Below, one piece after another: positions 34,253 to 41,673 of a DNA stretch of 64,000 bases. This DNA comes from UBA1081 sp964613045 (lineage in GTDB: Bacteria; Bacillota; Clostridia; Oscillospirales; Acutalibacteraceae). A program made the translations under genes and the position numbers. Within the stretch, counting starts at the first letter, position 1. Each line of letters begins with the position of its first letter. A model generated the notes under the pieces. It worked only from the letters and a program-made list of their open reading frames with translations. It was not told the origin of the DNA and searched no databases. The stretch is from positions 34,258-98,257 of the forward strand of contig CAZTFS010000001.1 of assembly GCA_964613045.1 (NCBI GenBank), in the 5' to 3' direction.

Positions 34253-34466
34253 AATTTCCATTCGTCCGTCGCCGTGCCCGCAAAAAAAGGGACTCTAAAA
34301 GCATTAGTTTTGTCGGGAGATGAGAATTAACGTAGTGAAAGAGCTTTTTTATGGGAATTACCTCTATTGATAATCTATATAAATTAATCCTTCTAATCAT
34401 AAACACACGAAAACACCAAAACGTAACATAAAAAATTCCAATTTTTTAATTTTTGTAGAAAGCTAT

Positions 34467-34497
34467 AAAAAAAAGCATACCGCTATGTGCGATATGC
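34467..34497 (-). terminator. Terminator of pnp
   Basis: A 9-bp stem (GCATATCGC / GCGGTATGC with one G-T pair) is followed on the minus strand by eight T, 16 bases after the pnp stop. Confidence 0.88.
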
Positions 34498-34512
34498 CGA
34501 TATAATTATGAA

Positions 34513-36699
34513 TTAATCGTGGTGTCTGTTGCCGTTTCTTCTGCCGCCTTTGAAGTCCTTACGGGGCTTTCTTTCCTGTGCGGGTTCGTTTTCGGGAACA
34601 AGACCTTCAACCTCGATAAGAGCATCTCTTCTTGAGAGGTTAAGTCTGCCCTGATCGTCAACGGGAAGAACCTTAACGATGATTTCGTCACCAACATTGA
34701 CAACGTCTTCAACCTTTTCAGTTCTCTTAACGTCGAGCTGGCTGATGTGAACCATACCTTCCTTACCGGGAGCGATCTCAACGAATGCACCGAAGGACAT
34801 AAGTCTTGTAACAACACCCTTGTAGATTGCACCGACTTCGGGATCCTTTGCAATTGTTTCGATAATGTCAAGAGCACGTCTTGCATCTTCGATATCCTGT
34901 GCTGTAACAAAGATTGAACCGTCTTCTTCAACGTCAACCTTACAGTTGCACTCTGCACAGATCTTCTGGATAACCTTACCCTGCTTGCCGATAACATCGC
35001 CGATTTTATCAACATCGATCTTAGTTGAAAGAAGCTTGGGAGCATACTTTGAAAGCTCTGCTCTGGGCTCTGCAATACAGGGAAGCATTACATTGTCGAT
35101 GATGTGATTTCTTGCATCGTGTGTCTTCTGAAGAGCTTCTTTGATAATTTCGGGAGTAAGACCGTGAACCTTGAGATCCATCTGAATTGCTGTAATACCG
35201 TTCTTTGTACCTGCAACCTTGAAGTCCATGTCACCGAAAAAGTCTTCAAGACCCTGAATATCAACCATCGTCATGAAGCGGTCGCCTTCTGTGATAAGAC
35301 CGCATGAGATACCTGCAACGGGAGCCTTGATGGGAACACCTGCTGCCATAAGAGCAAGAGTTGAACCACATACCGAAGCCTGTGAAGTTGAACCGTTTGA
35401 AGAAAGAACTTCAGAAACAAGTCTGATCGTATAGGGGAATTCTTCCATTGAGGGGATCACGGGAACAAGAGCTCTCTCTGCAAGTGCGCCGTGACCGATC
35501 TCACGTCTGCCGGGGCCTCTTGAGGGCTTCGTTTCACCGACTGAGTATGAGGGGAAATTGTAGTGATGGATATATCTCTTTGATTCTTCTTCGTCGATAC
35601 CGTCGAGAAGCTGTGCATCTCTTGCCGAGCCGAGAGTTGCAACTGTGAGAACCTGCGTCTGACCTCTTGTGAACATACCCGAACCGTGAACTCTTGAAAG
35701 AAGGTCAACCTGAGCGTTGAGAGGACGCATATCGTTGATGCCTCTGCCGTCTACACGCTTGTTCTCATCAAGGAGCCAACGACGAACGATGAACTTCTGG
35801 AGCTTGTACATACAGTCGTCGATTTTTTCTGCTTCTTCGGGGTATTTTTCATCGAATTCTGCGTGAACCTTTTCGTAAATGGGAAGAAGTCTTTCGTCAC
35901 GGATTCTCTTGTCGTCTGTATCAAGAGCAACCTTAACATCGTCAATTGCGAATGCCTTGATTGCTTCAAAAAGCTCTTCTGAGGGATCGTTTGAGGGGAA
36001 GTCAACCTTTGCCTTACCTACTTCAGCCTGAATGCCCTTGATGAACTCAACAACCTGCTGGTTAACTGAGTGAGCATACATGATACCGTCAAACATAACT
36101 TCGTCAGAAATTTCGTTTGCACCTGCTTCGATCATAGCAACGAGGTCTGCTGTTGAAGCAACAGTAACTGACATCTGTGTCTTTTCTCTCTGCTCAACCG
36201 TGGGATTGATAACGAATTCACCGTCAACAAGACCGAGTGAAACGCCTGAAATAGGACCGTCCCAGGGAATCTGTGAAATTGAAAGAGCGATCGAAACACC
36301 GATCATAGCTGTGATCTCGGGTGAGCAATCGGGGTCAACTGACATAACTGTTGCAACAATACCAACGTCGTTTCTCATATCCTTGGGAAAAAGAGGACGG
36401 ATGGGTCTGTCGATAACACGGGATGCAAGAGTTGCCTTTTCGCTTGCCTTACCTTCTCTTCTCTGGAAAGAGCCGGGGATCTTACCTACTGAATAGAGCT
36501 TCTCCTCGAAGTCAACTGACATGGGGAAGAAGTCTACGCCCTCACGGGGCTTGTCTGCCATTGTAACGGAGCAGAGAACTTCTGTTTCGCCGTAGCGAAC
36601 AAGACATGAGCCTGCTGCGAGCTGAGCCATCTTGCCGACTTCAACCTTAAGAGGTCTGCCTGCAAGTTCAGTTTCAAATACTCTGAAATCTGTAAACAT
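34513..36699 (-). CDS. pnp: Polyribonucleotide nucleotidyltransferase (PNPase)
   Basis: A 3'-5' phosphorolytic exoribonuclease, and in reverse a polymerase, acting in RNA decay. The 728 residues show two RNase PH domains (about 1-220 and 300-540), with FQRREGKASEKATL and RPIRPLFPKDMRN in the first and GSGMFTRGQTQ plus the acidic triad segment MVDIQGLEDFFGDMDFKVAGT in the second. A KH domain follows (VIGKQGKVI, about 565) and an S1 domain (YKGVVTRLMSFGAFVEI, about 615). The tail is basic and Gly-rich. The start at 36699 has AAAGGAGA upstream; an upstream extension has no homology. It lies downstream of rpsO, the usual order in bacteria, but each gene has its own promoter here. Confidence 0.97.
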   Translation of the reverse strand: MFTDFRVFETELAGRPLKVEVGKMAQLAAGSCLVRYGETEVLCSVTMADKPREGVDFFPMSVDFEEKLYSVGKIPGSFQRREGKASEKATLASRVIDRPIRPLFPKDMRNDVGIVATVMSVDPDCSPEITAMIGVSIALSISQIPWDGPISGVSLGLVDGEFVINPTVEQREKTQMSVTVASTADLVAMIEAGANEISDEVMFDGIMYAHSVNQQVVEFIKGIQAEVGKAKVDFPSNDPSEELFEAIKAFAIDDVKVALDTDDKRIRDERLLPIYEKVHAEFDEKYPEEAEKIDDCMYKLQKFIVRRWLLDENKRVDGRGINDMRPLNAQVDLLSRVHGSGMFTRGQTQVLTVATLGSARDAQLLDGIDEEESKRYIHHYNFPSYSVGETKPSRGPGRREIGHGALAERALVPVIPSMEEFPYTIRLVSEVLSSNGSTSQASVCGSTLALMAAGVPIKAPVAGISCGLITEGDRFMTMVDIQGLEDFFGDMDFKVAGTKNGITAIQMDLKVHGLTPEIIKEALQKTHDARNHIIDNVMLPCIAEPRAELSKYAPKLLSTKIDVDKIGDVIGKQGKVIQKICAECNCKVDVEEDGSIFVTAQDIEDARRALDIIETIAKDPEVGAIYKGVVTRLMSFGAFVEIAPGKEGMVHISQLDVKRTEKVEDVVNVGDEIIVKVLPVDDQGRLNLSRRDALIEVEGLVPENEPAQERKPRKDFKGGRRNGNRHHD

Positions 36700-36751
36700 T
36701 TTAAAATCTCCTTTTTGATTTTTATGTCCGGTCAGCTCTGACGCTGTTAAT

Positions 36752-36794
36752 GTACAATTCAACAGGTACGATTTTCATACACATTGAATTGTAC
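36752..36794 (-). promoter_or_regulatory. Long hairpin in the pnp leader
   Basis: A perfect 11-bp stem (GTACAATTCAA / TTGAATTGTAC) with a 21-base apical region lies within the roughly 90-base untranslated leader of pnp. A double-stranded leader cut by RNase III and then used for autocontrol is known for E. coli pnp; here it is an inference from position and structure. Confidence 0.5.
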
Positions 36795-36822
36795 ATTATA
36801 CATTAAAATACGTTTAAGCCAA
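36795..36822 (-). promoter_or_regulatory. Promoter of pnp
   Basis: Minus-strand TTGGCT and a perfect TATAAT are separated by 16 bases, between the rpsO terminator and the leader hairpin. Confidence 0.65.
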
Positions 36823-36850
36823 ACCCGACATTTTTAATTGCACATTATTG

Positions 36851-36886
36851 AAAAATGGGCAGCAAACAATATACTGCCTGCCGCCC
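36851..36886 (-). terminator. Terminator of rpsO
   Basis: An 8-bp stem (GGGCGGCA / TGCTGCCC with one G-T pair) and an inner loop of about 14 bases, then ATTTTTC on the minus strand, 13 bases after the rpsO stop. Confidence 0.75.
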
Positions 36887-36899
36887 TGTTTTCCGAAAA

Positions 36900-37163
36900 T
36901 TACTTACGAAGACCGAGTCTTGCAACGATTGAACGATATCTTTCGATATCATTTTTCTGAAGGTATGCAAGAAGATTTCTTCTGTGACCAACCATCTTGA
37001 GAAGACCACGTCTTGAATGATGGTCCTTCTTGTGCTCCTTAAGATGCTCTGTAAGGTCGTTGATTCTCTTTGTGAGAACTGCGATCTGTACTTCGGGAGA
37101 ACCTGTGTCGCCTTCGTGTGTAGCGTACTCAGCGATGATTGCTGTCTTTTCTGCCTGTGTCAT
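36900..37163 (-). CDS. rpsO: Ribosomal protein S15
   Basis: An 87-residue small-subunit protein that binds the 16S rRNA three-way junction early in assembly. The family signature runs from GDTGSPEVQI through LTERI-type helix (LTKRINDLTEHLKEH) to KKDHHSRRGLL..VG.RR.LL.YL and ends IARLGLRK. GAGGTG precedes the ATG. It has its own strong promoter and terminator. The roughly 90-base leader contains short inverted repeats and could host S15 autoregulation, as in other bacteria, but I cannot match a known leader class by eye. Confidence 0.98.
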   Translation of the reverse strand: MTQAEKTAIIAEYATHEGDTGSPEVQIAVLTKRINDLTEHLKEHKKDHHSRRGLLKMVGHRRNLLAYLQKNDIERYRSIVARLGLRK

Positions 37164-37261
37164 TGTTTTTCACCTCATTTATTATTTACCGATATCTCAG
37201 AGTAAGGCAGGTGAATACTCTTTGAGTTTACTCCATACTCCGTGAATTCGGCAGCTTCAAC

Positions 37262-37290
37262 ATTATAGCATATGTATTCTTAATTGTCAA
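37262..37290 (-). promoter_or_regulatory. Promoter of rpsO
   Basis: Perfect TTGACA and TATAAT boxes with a 17-base spacer on the minus strand, about 100 bases upstream of rpsO. Confidence 0.85.
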
Positions 37291-37360
37291 ATACTTTTTT
37301 TGATTTAACTCATCAATATTTACAAATAATATGAAGCTTTTTTGTAAGTTTCAACAAATC

Positions 37361-37496
37361 AGAATTTATCAATGAACAATTTTCAATTTACAATTTACAA
37401 TTTACAATGATTCACAAAAAAAACCGCCTGCATCGCTACATCTGCACAATTGTACATTGTACATTGTACATTGTTAATTGGTTCGACAAATTATTG
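37361..37496 (+). repeat. Heptad-arm palindromic element, copy C
   Basis: It starts at AGAATTTATCAATGAACAAT, runs through three TTTACAA heptads, an A8 run and the core CCGCCTGCATCGCTACATCTGC, then four TACATTG heptads, and ends TTAATTGGTTCGACAAATTATTG. The ends are imperfect inverted repeats. The right end overlaps the stop codon of the YgjV gene by a few bases. Confidence 0.85.
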
Positions 37497-38033
37497 TTTT
37501 GCTCTTTTTTTCTTAAAATACGGCACGATATCGAATCTGCCCATTGCTATAAGGATGGATATAAGACTGATCGAATCCGTCAGCAGTGCTTCCCATGCTC
37601 CGCAGGTGATATTATAAACAATCCACATCGTAAGGGTAGGAATATTGATAATTCTTATCGCTCTTGTATTTTTAAGGCTGTATGCAACGGTTGAACAAAG
37701 CTTTCCGATAAGCGGAAGGAGCGATGCGGGACCTTCCCATGTGATAATTGCCGACAAAACATAAATTCCGCAGAAAATCCACATAGCAACTTTGGTTGAC
37801 TTGTTTTTCTCAACGAGCTTATAGAAAACAAAATTTCTTATAACACCTACAAAGTTCATTATTGAGCCTGTATATGCATCAAGAAGAAAATACTGAATTG
37901 TAAAAGCAACTTCAGAACCGAGCTTTGTCAGAACGATAGTCTTATGTTTATTACTCTGGAATGCGGCAACGCCGAGAACAAAACCTGCTATGCCGACTGC
38001 TCTTATAAATATCTGCGACTGAAAAAATTCCAT
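37491..38033 (-). CDS. YgjV-family inner membrane protein
   Basis: A 180-residue polytopic protein with about six hydrophobic helices. It matches the YgjV family pattern: an early GVAAFQSNKHKTIV loop, a FLLDAYTGSIMNFVGVIRN segment near residue 55 and an LTMWIVYN helix near 145. The family is uncharacterised. The ATG at 38033 has GAGGT eight bases upstream; a start seven codons earlier lacks a site. The last codons lie at the edge of a repeat element, so the exact C-terminus (KKKRAKQ) may have been altered by its insertion. Confidence 0.8.
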   Translation of the reverse strand: MEFFQSQIFIRAVGIAGFVLGVAAFQSNKHKTIVLTKLGSEVAFTIQYFLLDAYTGSIMNFVGVIRNFVFYKLVEKNKSTKVAMWIFCGIYVLSAIITWEGPASLLPLIGKLCSTVAYSLKNTRAIRIINIPTLTMWIVYNITCGAWEALLTDSISLISILIAMGRFDIVPYFKKKRAKQ

Positions 38034-38170
38034 ACAATACCTCAAAATATACACTTTTCAATATAAAATAGTATTCAACGGGTTAAATTATACATTAAGC
38101 CGACAAAAAATAACAGACCAATAAACACCAAAATAAAAATAATTAAAAATACAAAAAATGAATATTATAA

Positions 38171-38201
38171 ACAAAAAGGAGACTGACCGCTCAATCTCCT
38201 T
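38171..38201 (-). terminator. Terminator of the yabP-yabQ-divIC-S1 cluster
   Basis: A 7-bp stem (AAGGAGA / TCTCCTT) with a 12-base loop is followed on the minus strand by a T run, shortly after the S1-protein stop. Confidence 0.75.
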
Positions 38202-38207
38202 AAAAAA

Positions 38208-38699
38208 TTACCACTTATTCGAGCCGCCGCTTCCTCTTCTGGAGCCGCCGCCTCGTCTTGATTCAGCAGGTTTCTTTATTCCTGCCTGACGTTCATCACT
38301 TGTCTGCTTGAACTTTGCCATCATATCCTCGAAGGACTGAGGCTTTTCCTCCTGACGGCTTCCCTGCCATACGGGGGGATTGTTATTTCTTCTGGGTTTC
38401 GACTGTCTTTTATCAAAGCCCTTATCACCCTTGAATTCCTTTTTCTCTCTTGTTTCAGCGGGCTTAGGCTCAGCCTGCTTTATGGATAAGCTGATCTTTC
38501 CTGCTTCGTTTACTGACAGAACCTTAACTTTTACATCCTGTCCCTCCGCAAGAAACTCCTTGATATCCTTAACATAGGATGATGCGACTTCTGAAATATG
38601 TACCATTCCTACTTCGCCTGTTGAAAGCTTGACAAAAGCTCCGAAATTAGTAAGTCCGGTTACTTTTCCCTCGACAATGTCACCAATATTTACCTGCAT
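38208..38699 (-). CDS. yabR: S1 RNA-binding domain protein (YabR type)
   Basis: A 163-residue cytoplasmic protein. One S1 domain (about 1-75: GDIVEGKVTGLTNFGAFVKL ... GMVHISEV ... ISLSIK) is followed by a long basic, low-complexity tail rich in Lys, Arg, Gly and Ser that probably adds RNA affinity. In Bacillus the equivalent YabR lies directly downstream of divIC, and the same order is kept here. GGAGG is present upstream. Its role in translation or RNA turnover is unproven. The gene symbol rests on domain plus synteny. Confidence 0.85.
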   Translation of the reverse strand: MQVNIGDIVEGKVTGLTNFGAFVKLSTGEVGMVHISEVASSYVKDIKEFLAEGQDVKVKVLSVNEAGKISLSIKQAEPKPAETREKKEFKGDKGFDKRQSKPRRNNNPPVWQGSRQEEKPQSFEDMMAKFKQTSDERQAGIKKPAESRRGGGSRRGSGGSNKW

Positions 38700-38727
38700 G
38701 TAAATTTTTATCCTCCCGGTGGGTATT

Positions 38728-39003
38728 TTAATTTCCGTCTATATAAACACGTTCATCAGGATAAACATAGCCCGATTTTCGTGCATATTCCTCCATAAGA
38801 GCTGTTTCATTCTCCTCATCAACAAGAGCATCAAGAGCAGCATTCTCCTCTTCCAGAGCATCAAGCTGTCCCTGCACATCCTCAAGCTCCTTATTCAGCC
38901 TGATATTCTTACTGACAAGTGTTCCGATCCATATAGCCATCACAAGCAGAAAAACAGCAACAACGCCAAGAATCAATTTTGTCTTTTTGCCGTTTTTTTT
39001 CAT
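38728..39003 (-). CDS. divIC: Septum formation initiator DivIC/FtsB-like
   Basis: A 91-residue bitopic membrane protein of the division machinery. A short basic cytoplasmic segment, one hydrophobic helix (about 8-30) and an extracellular leucine-zipper-like coiled coil (about 32-62) are followed by the EEYARKSGYVYPDE motif that marks the DivIC/FtsB family. It normally joins FtsL and DivIB at the septum. The start at 39003 places AAGGA at a reasonable distance; an ATG four codons earlier is too close to that site. It lies between yabQ and yabR as in other endospore formers. Confidence 0.88.
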   Translation of the reverse strand: MKKNGKKTKLILGVVAVFLLVMAIWIGTLVSKNIRLNKELEDVQGQLDALEEENAALDALVDEENETALMEEYARKSGYVYPDERVYIDGN

Positions 39004-39052
39004 TGCAGACAGCATCCTTTCAATACAGTATCGGATCTGACTGAATCAAAAT

Positions 39053-39526
39053 TCAATCGTTGCTATTATACAACACTTTAACACTTCGTTTCAAGAGGTT
39101 TTTGAATTTATTTTTTATTTTTTCCGTATTTTCGGACACTTTTTTAAGTTTCGGCATCATTTTTCTGCCGACAAACACAATCGGCTTAAAAAAAAGCGTA
39201 ATGAACCTTACTGCAAACGAATGAATCTTTACAAAAAATGTATAAATCAGCTCGCCTGCGGTAAACAGACAGATCACATAACCGAGAACACAGGAAAGTA
39301 TCATATACGCTCTCATATGACCGTTATCAACGGCAACAAACAGTAAAAATACAGCTACGGAAGAAAAGACCGTAAACAGCATATCCGTTATAAAAACGAA
39401 TACTTTACGGGATGAAATATACAGTCTGAGCACCCTGACAAACTCATAAACGAGTCCGAGAACAAAACCGAGTCCGAGAGCAGGCATAATATTTTTAAGC
39501 TGAGTGGAAATATCTGCAAGGTACAT
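39053..39526 (-). CDS. yabQ: Spore cortex biosynthesis protein YabQ
   Basis: A 157-residue membrane protein with about four hydrophobic helices (from about 12 to 105) and a basic C-terminal tail. The GFVLGLVYEFVRVLR opening and the FITDMLFTVFSS segment are typical of YabQ, which is required for cortex formation in Bacillus sporulation. The start overlaps the yabP stop by one base. Together with yabP it is strong evidence that the organism has a sporulation programme, expected to be expressed in the mother cell. Confidence 0.9.
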   Translation of the reverse strand: MYLADISTQLKNIMPALGLGFVLGLVYEFVRVLRLYISSRKVFVFITDMLFTVFSSVAVFLLFVAVDNGHMRAYMILSCVLGYVICLFTAGELIYTFFVKIHSFAVRFITLFFKPIVFVGRKMMPKLKKVSENTEKIKNKFKNLLKRSVKVLYNSND

Positions 39527-39801
39527 TATTTAAAAAGTCTTGAAAAAAATCCGCCGTTCTGACGTATTTCACTGTAAGCAAGAGATGATATTTCGCCGTC
39601 AACAGTAAGCTCACCCGTGTCAATACTCATACGGATAATATGAAGCCCCTCACCTTTGATAGTCAATTCGCCCAGTTCGGTCATTGCAATAACAGTCTGT
39701 TCATCATAACTTCCTATGTCCGTAACTCCCGAAACCATCAGTTTTTTTCTTTCTTCAAGAGAAAGATTATGCGGAAACGATAGTGTTTTCTCATCTGTCA
39801 T
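39526..39801 (-). CDS. yabP: Sporulation protein YabP
   Basis: A 91-residue protein with the YabP/YqfC layout: LSLEERKKLMVSGVTDIGSYDEQTVIAMTELGELTIKG followed by an H-I and a LTVDGEISSLAY strand pair. It acts with YabQ in spore coat or cortex development. GGAGTGAT lies eight bases upstream of the ATG at 39801; an ORF start nine codons earlier has no site. No convincing sigma-A promoter is seen upstream; sigma-E control is expected from other species but was not demonstrated here. Confidence 0.9.
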   Translation of the reverse strand: MTDEKTLSFPHNLSLEERKKLMVSGVTDIGSYDEQTVIAMTELGELTIKGEGLHIIRMSIDTGELTVDGEISSLAYSEIRQNGGFFSRLFK

Positions 39802-39875
39802 TATAATCACTCCAAAAAAAGCTGTCACTCAATAATATGAAGCCCTGCCGTTGAGTATAACCGAAAACAATAAAG

Positions 39876-39931
39876 AAAAAAACAGTCCTCATTCGCCGGC
39901 TGCGGGTAGTCGGCGTTTTCAGAAGACTGTT
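39876..39931 (-). terminator. Terminator of the lipoprotein gene, with repeat-like inner hairpin
   Basis: An outer stem AACAGTC/GACTGTT is followed by T7 on the minus strand. The loop contains CGCCGACTACCC-GC-AGCCGGCG (39894-39915), which matches the ends of the element at 8254-8435. It may be a shrunken copy of that element recruited as a terminator. Confidence 0.75.
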
Positions 39932-39948
39932 AACAATAATACAAATTA

Positions 39949-40671
39949 TTAATTCTCTGTCGTAAGCTGATAATTATCAATATTGACCTTTATTCCGTCC
40001 TCAGTAACATTCTGAGTGAAGGAAAGAAGCTCCCAACGCATCTGAAGTTCTTCAGTCTGAGCGTCATATTGTTCGCATTTTGAAGCAAAGCCAAGCTCAT
40101 CGTCTATCCAGACATAAGCAATTTTTGTGGTAACACCGTTCTCAGTCTGAACCTGTTTATAACGTGTTGCACTGCGGTTTGCAATAAAATCCTGACCGAC
40201 TTTTGTGACATTTTTATACACCGGAAAATACGGATCGCATGTGGAAAGGATAGCAAAACCCGAATATATATTGTCCATAGTCGAGCCGGTCACAACTGCG
40301 GCTGTTCCCGTTTTTGATTCGGTATTAAGAACATACTGGAGTATATATCCGTCCTCCTGTGAGTAGAAAGTTATTGTATTTGTTGCATAATCAAGAGACT
40401 GAAAATAATTTCCGCATTTTCCTTCGGCAATTTTCGACTCCCCTGTTTTTGTGTCATAATAGCTGTATTCGAGGGCATAGCAATCTATCCATGTTGTATC
40501 GGAGGAAACAAGCTCGGCGGAATCGTATTTTTCAGATATCGCTTCGGTCGTTGTTTCATCGGGAAGCACATATTCACCGAAATTCACACTGCCGCTTTGC
40601 TCCTGCTCCGAACAGGATGCAAATGAAAACAATATTAAGATAGAAAACAGTAAAACAACAATTTTTTTCAT
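39949..40671 (-). CDS. Lipoprotein of unknown function
   Basis: A 240-residue lipoprotein. Its signal peptide ends in the lipobox FASC (lipidated Cys20). A short Glu/Thr-rich spacer precedes a roughly 180-residue extracellular domain rich in aromatic beta strands (CYALEYSYYDTKTGE, TITFYSQEDGY, YVWIDDELGFASKCE). This alternating pattern resembles LolA/LppX-like or DUF-type lipoproteins, but no family is claimed. The ATG at 40671 has GGAGG eight bases upstream; a GTG one codon earlier is less likely. It is transcribed alone from a strong promoter. Confidence 0.8.
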   Translation of the reverse strand: MKKIVVLLFSILILFSFASCSEQEQSGSVNFGEYVLPDETTTEAISEKYDSAELVSSDTTWIDCYALEYSYYDTKTGESKIAEGKCGNYFQSLDYATNTITFYSQEDGYILQYVLNTESKTGTAAVVTGSTMDNIYSGFAILSTCDPYFPVYKNVTKVGQDFIANRSATRYKQVQTENGVTTKIAYVWIDDELGFASKCEQYDAQTEELQMRWELLSFTQNVTEDGIKVNIDNYQLTTEN

Positions 40672-40690
40672 CACAAATTCCTCCTTTTAT

Positions 40691-40719
40691 ATTATCCTAT
40701 AAATACACTCTGATGTCAA
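40691..40719 (-). promoter_or_regulatory. Promoter of the lipoprotein gene
   Basis: Minus-strand TTGACA (perfect) and GATAAT with a 17-base spacer, about 20 bases upstream of the start. Confidence 0.75.
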
Positions 40720-40759
40720 GCAAAAGGACAAATATTTTCATAATTCAACAATTTCCATG

Positions 40760-40788
40760 TTGCAATATTAATATTTTTTTGTTATAAT
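40760..40788 (+). promoter_or_regulatory. Promoter of the YhhN-family gene
   Basis: TTGCAA and a perfect TATAAT with a 17-base spacer. A CGGAGAG ribosome binding site follows before the ATG at 40824. Confidence 0.75.
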
Positions 40789-40823
40789 AAGATAAAATTC
40801 AGAGCAAAAACGGAGAGATTTTT

Positions 40824-41531
40824 ATGCTTTTTTACACATTACTTACACTCGGAATCATTTCATGTGTAGTTTTTAATGTTCTTCGTGTCAGAGAAGGCGG
40901 AGTCAAAGCCCTTATGCTAAAGGCACTTACAAGTTCTTTGTTTGTCGGCTGTGCAGCCGCAGCAACATGGAACAATGCTGACAGTGCAAATTTAAGCTTT
41001 GCACTTCTTGTGATCGTGGGGCTTGTTTTCGGACTCATGGGTGACATCTGGCTTGATCTCAAATGGATATATCCCGATGACAATGATATATTTACATTTG
41101 CAGGCTTCGGTGCATTTATGACAGGTCATTTCCTGTTCATTGCAGGCTTGATCAAGAATTATGCAGACTTCTCACAGCCGTTATACATAATAATTCCGGC
41201 AATACTTGCAGTCGGACCGGGCGTGGGTACTGTTGCTTTGGAAAAAGTAATGAAAATGGTTTACGGAAAATTCAAAGCCATCACGGGAATTTACGGTTTT
41301 GTCCTTGCATTTATGACATTCCTTTCAGCATCACTTGCCATAATGAACGGATTTAAGAATATGACACTCAATTTCATGTTTACAGGCGGAGTATTCTTCC
41401 TTATTTCCGATCTTATTCTTTCAGGTACATACTTCGGCGAGGGCAAGAGAAGACCTGTTGATATCATTACAAATCATGCATCATATTACATTGCTCAGTT
41501 TCTTATTGCGGCGTCAATAATGTTTATATAA
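40824..41531 (+). CDS. YhhN/TMEM86-family membrane protein (lysoplasmalogenase-like)
   Basis: A 235-residue integral membrane protein with about eight hydrophobic helices. The family motifs are GDIWLDL (about 72) followed by FGAFMTGHFLFIAGL, and a late GGVFFLISDLILS with YYIAQFLI. Characterised members (TMEM86B, a bacterial YhhN from Legionella) cleave the vinyl-ether bond of lysoplasmalogens. Plasmalogens occur in many anaerobic Clostridia, which makes the role plausible here. The aspartates of the two motifs are the likely catalytic residues. It has its own promoter and no recognised operon partner. Confidence 0.85.
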   Translation: MLFYTLLTLGIISCVVFNVLRVREGGVKALMLKALTSSLFVGCAAAATWNNADSANLSFALLVIVGLVFGLMGDIWLDLKWIYPDDNDIFTFAGFGAFMTGHFLFIAGLIKNYADFSQPLYIIIPAILAVGPGVGTVALEKVMKMVYGKFKAITGIYGFVLAFMTFLSASLAIMNGFKNMTLNFMFTGGVFFLISDLILSGTYFGEGKRRPVDIITNHASYYIAQFLIAASIMFI

Positions 41532-41581
41532 GAGGTAATAATGAATAATGTGCAATGGAGAGTCGTCATTAAAAATTTTTC

Positions 41582-41612
41582 ATAATTGTACATTGTAAAT
41601 TGTAAATTTTAC
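41582..41612 (+). repeat. Fragment of the heptad-arm repeat
   Basis: ATAATTGTACATTGTAAATTGTAAATTTTA repeats the heptad arm of the 37.4-kb element without core or opposite arm, directly upstream of the ECF sigma promoter region. Confidence 0.5.
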
Positions 41613-41621
41613 ATTTTATTT

Positions 41622-41651
41622 TGCAACACTTTGTTATTTTTCACTGTCTTA
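41622..41651 (+). promoter_or_regulatory. Possible ECF-type promoter of the sigma factor operon
   Basis: TGCAACAC and TGTCTTA lie about 17 bases apart. The AAC and GTC elements are the kind recognised by ECF sigma factors, and the position just upstream of an ECF gene suggests autoregulation. No sigma-A pair is evident. Confidence 0.4.
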
Positions 41652-41673
41652 TAGACGAAGGGGGCGAGACACC

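Noticed and set aside
34206..34406. 66-codon minus-strand ORF beside the LRR-dockerin promoter
   Set aside because: It has no ribosome binding site, runs through an orphan terminator and ends inside the promoter of the next gene; composition is not protein-like.
34506..35075. 189-codon ORF antiparallel in frame to pnp
   Set aside because: It lies entirely within the conserved KH/S1 part of pnp on the same strand in another frame.
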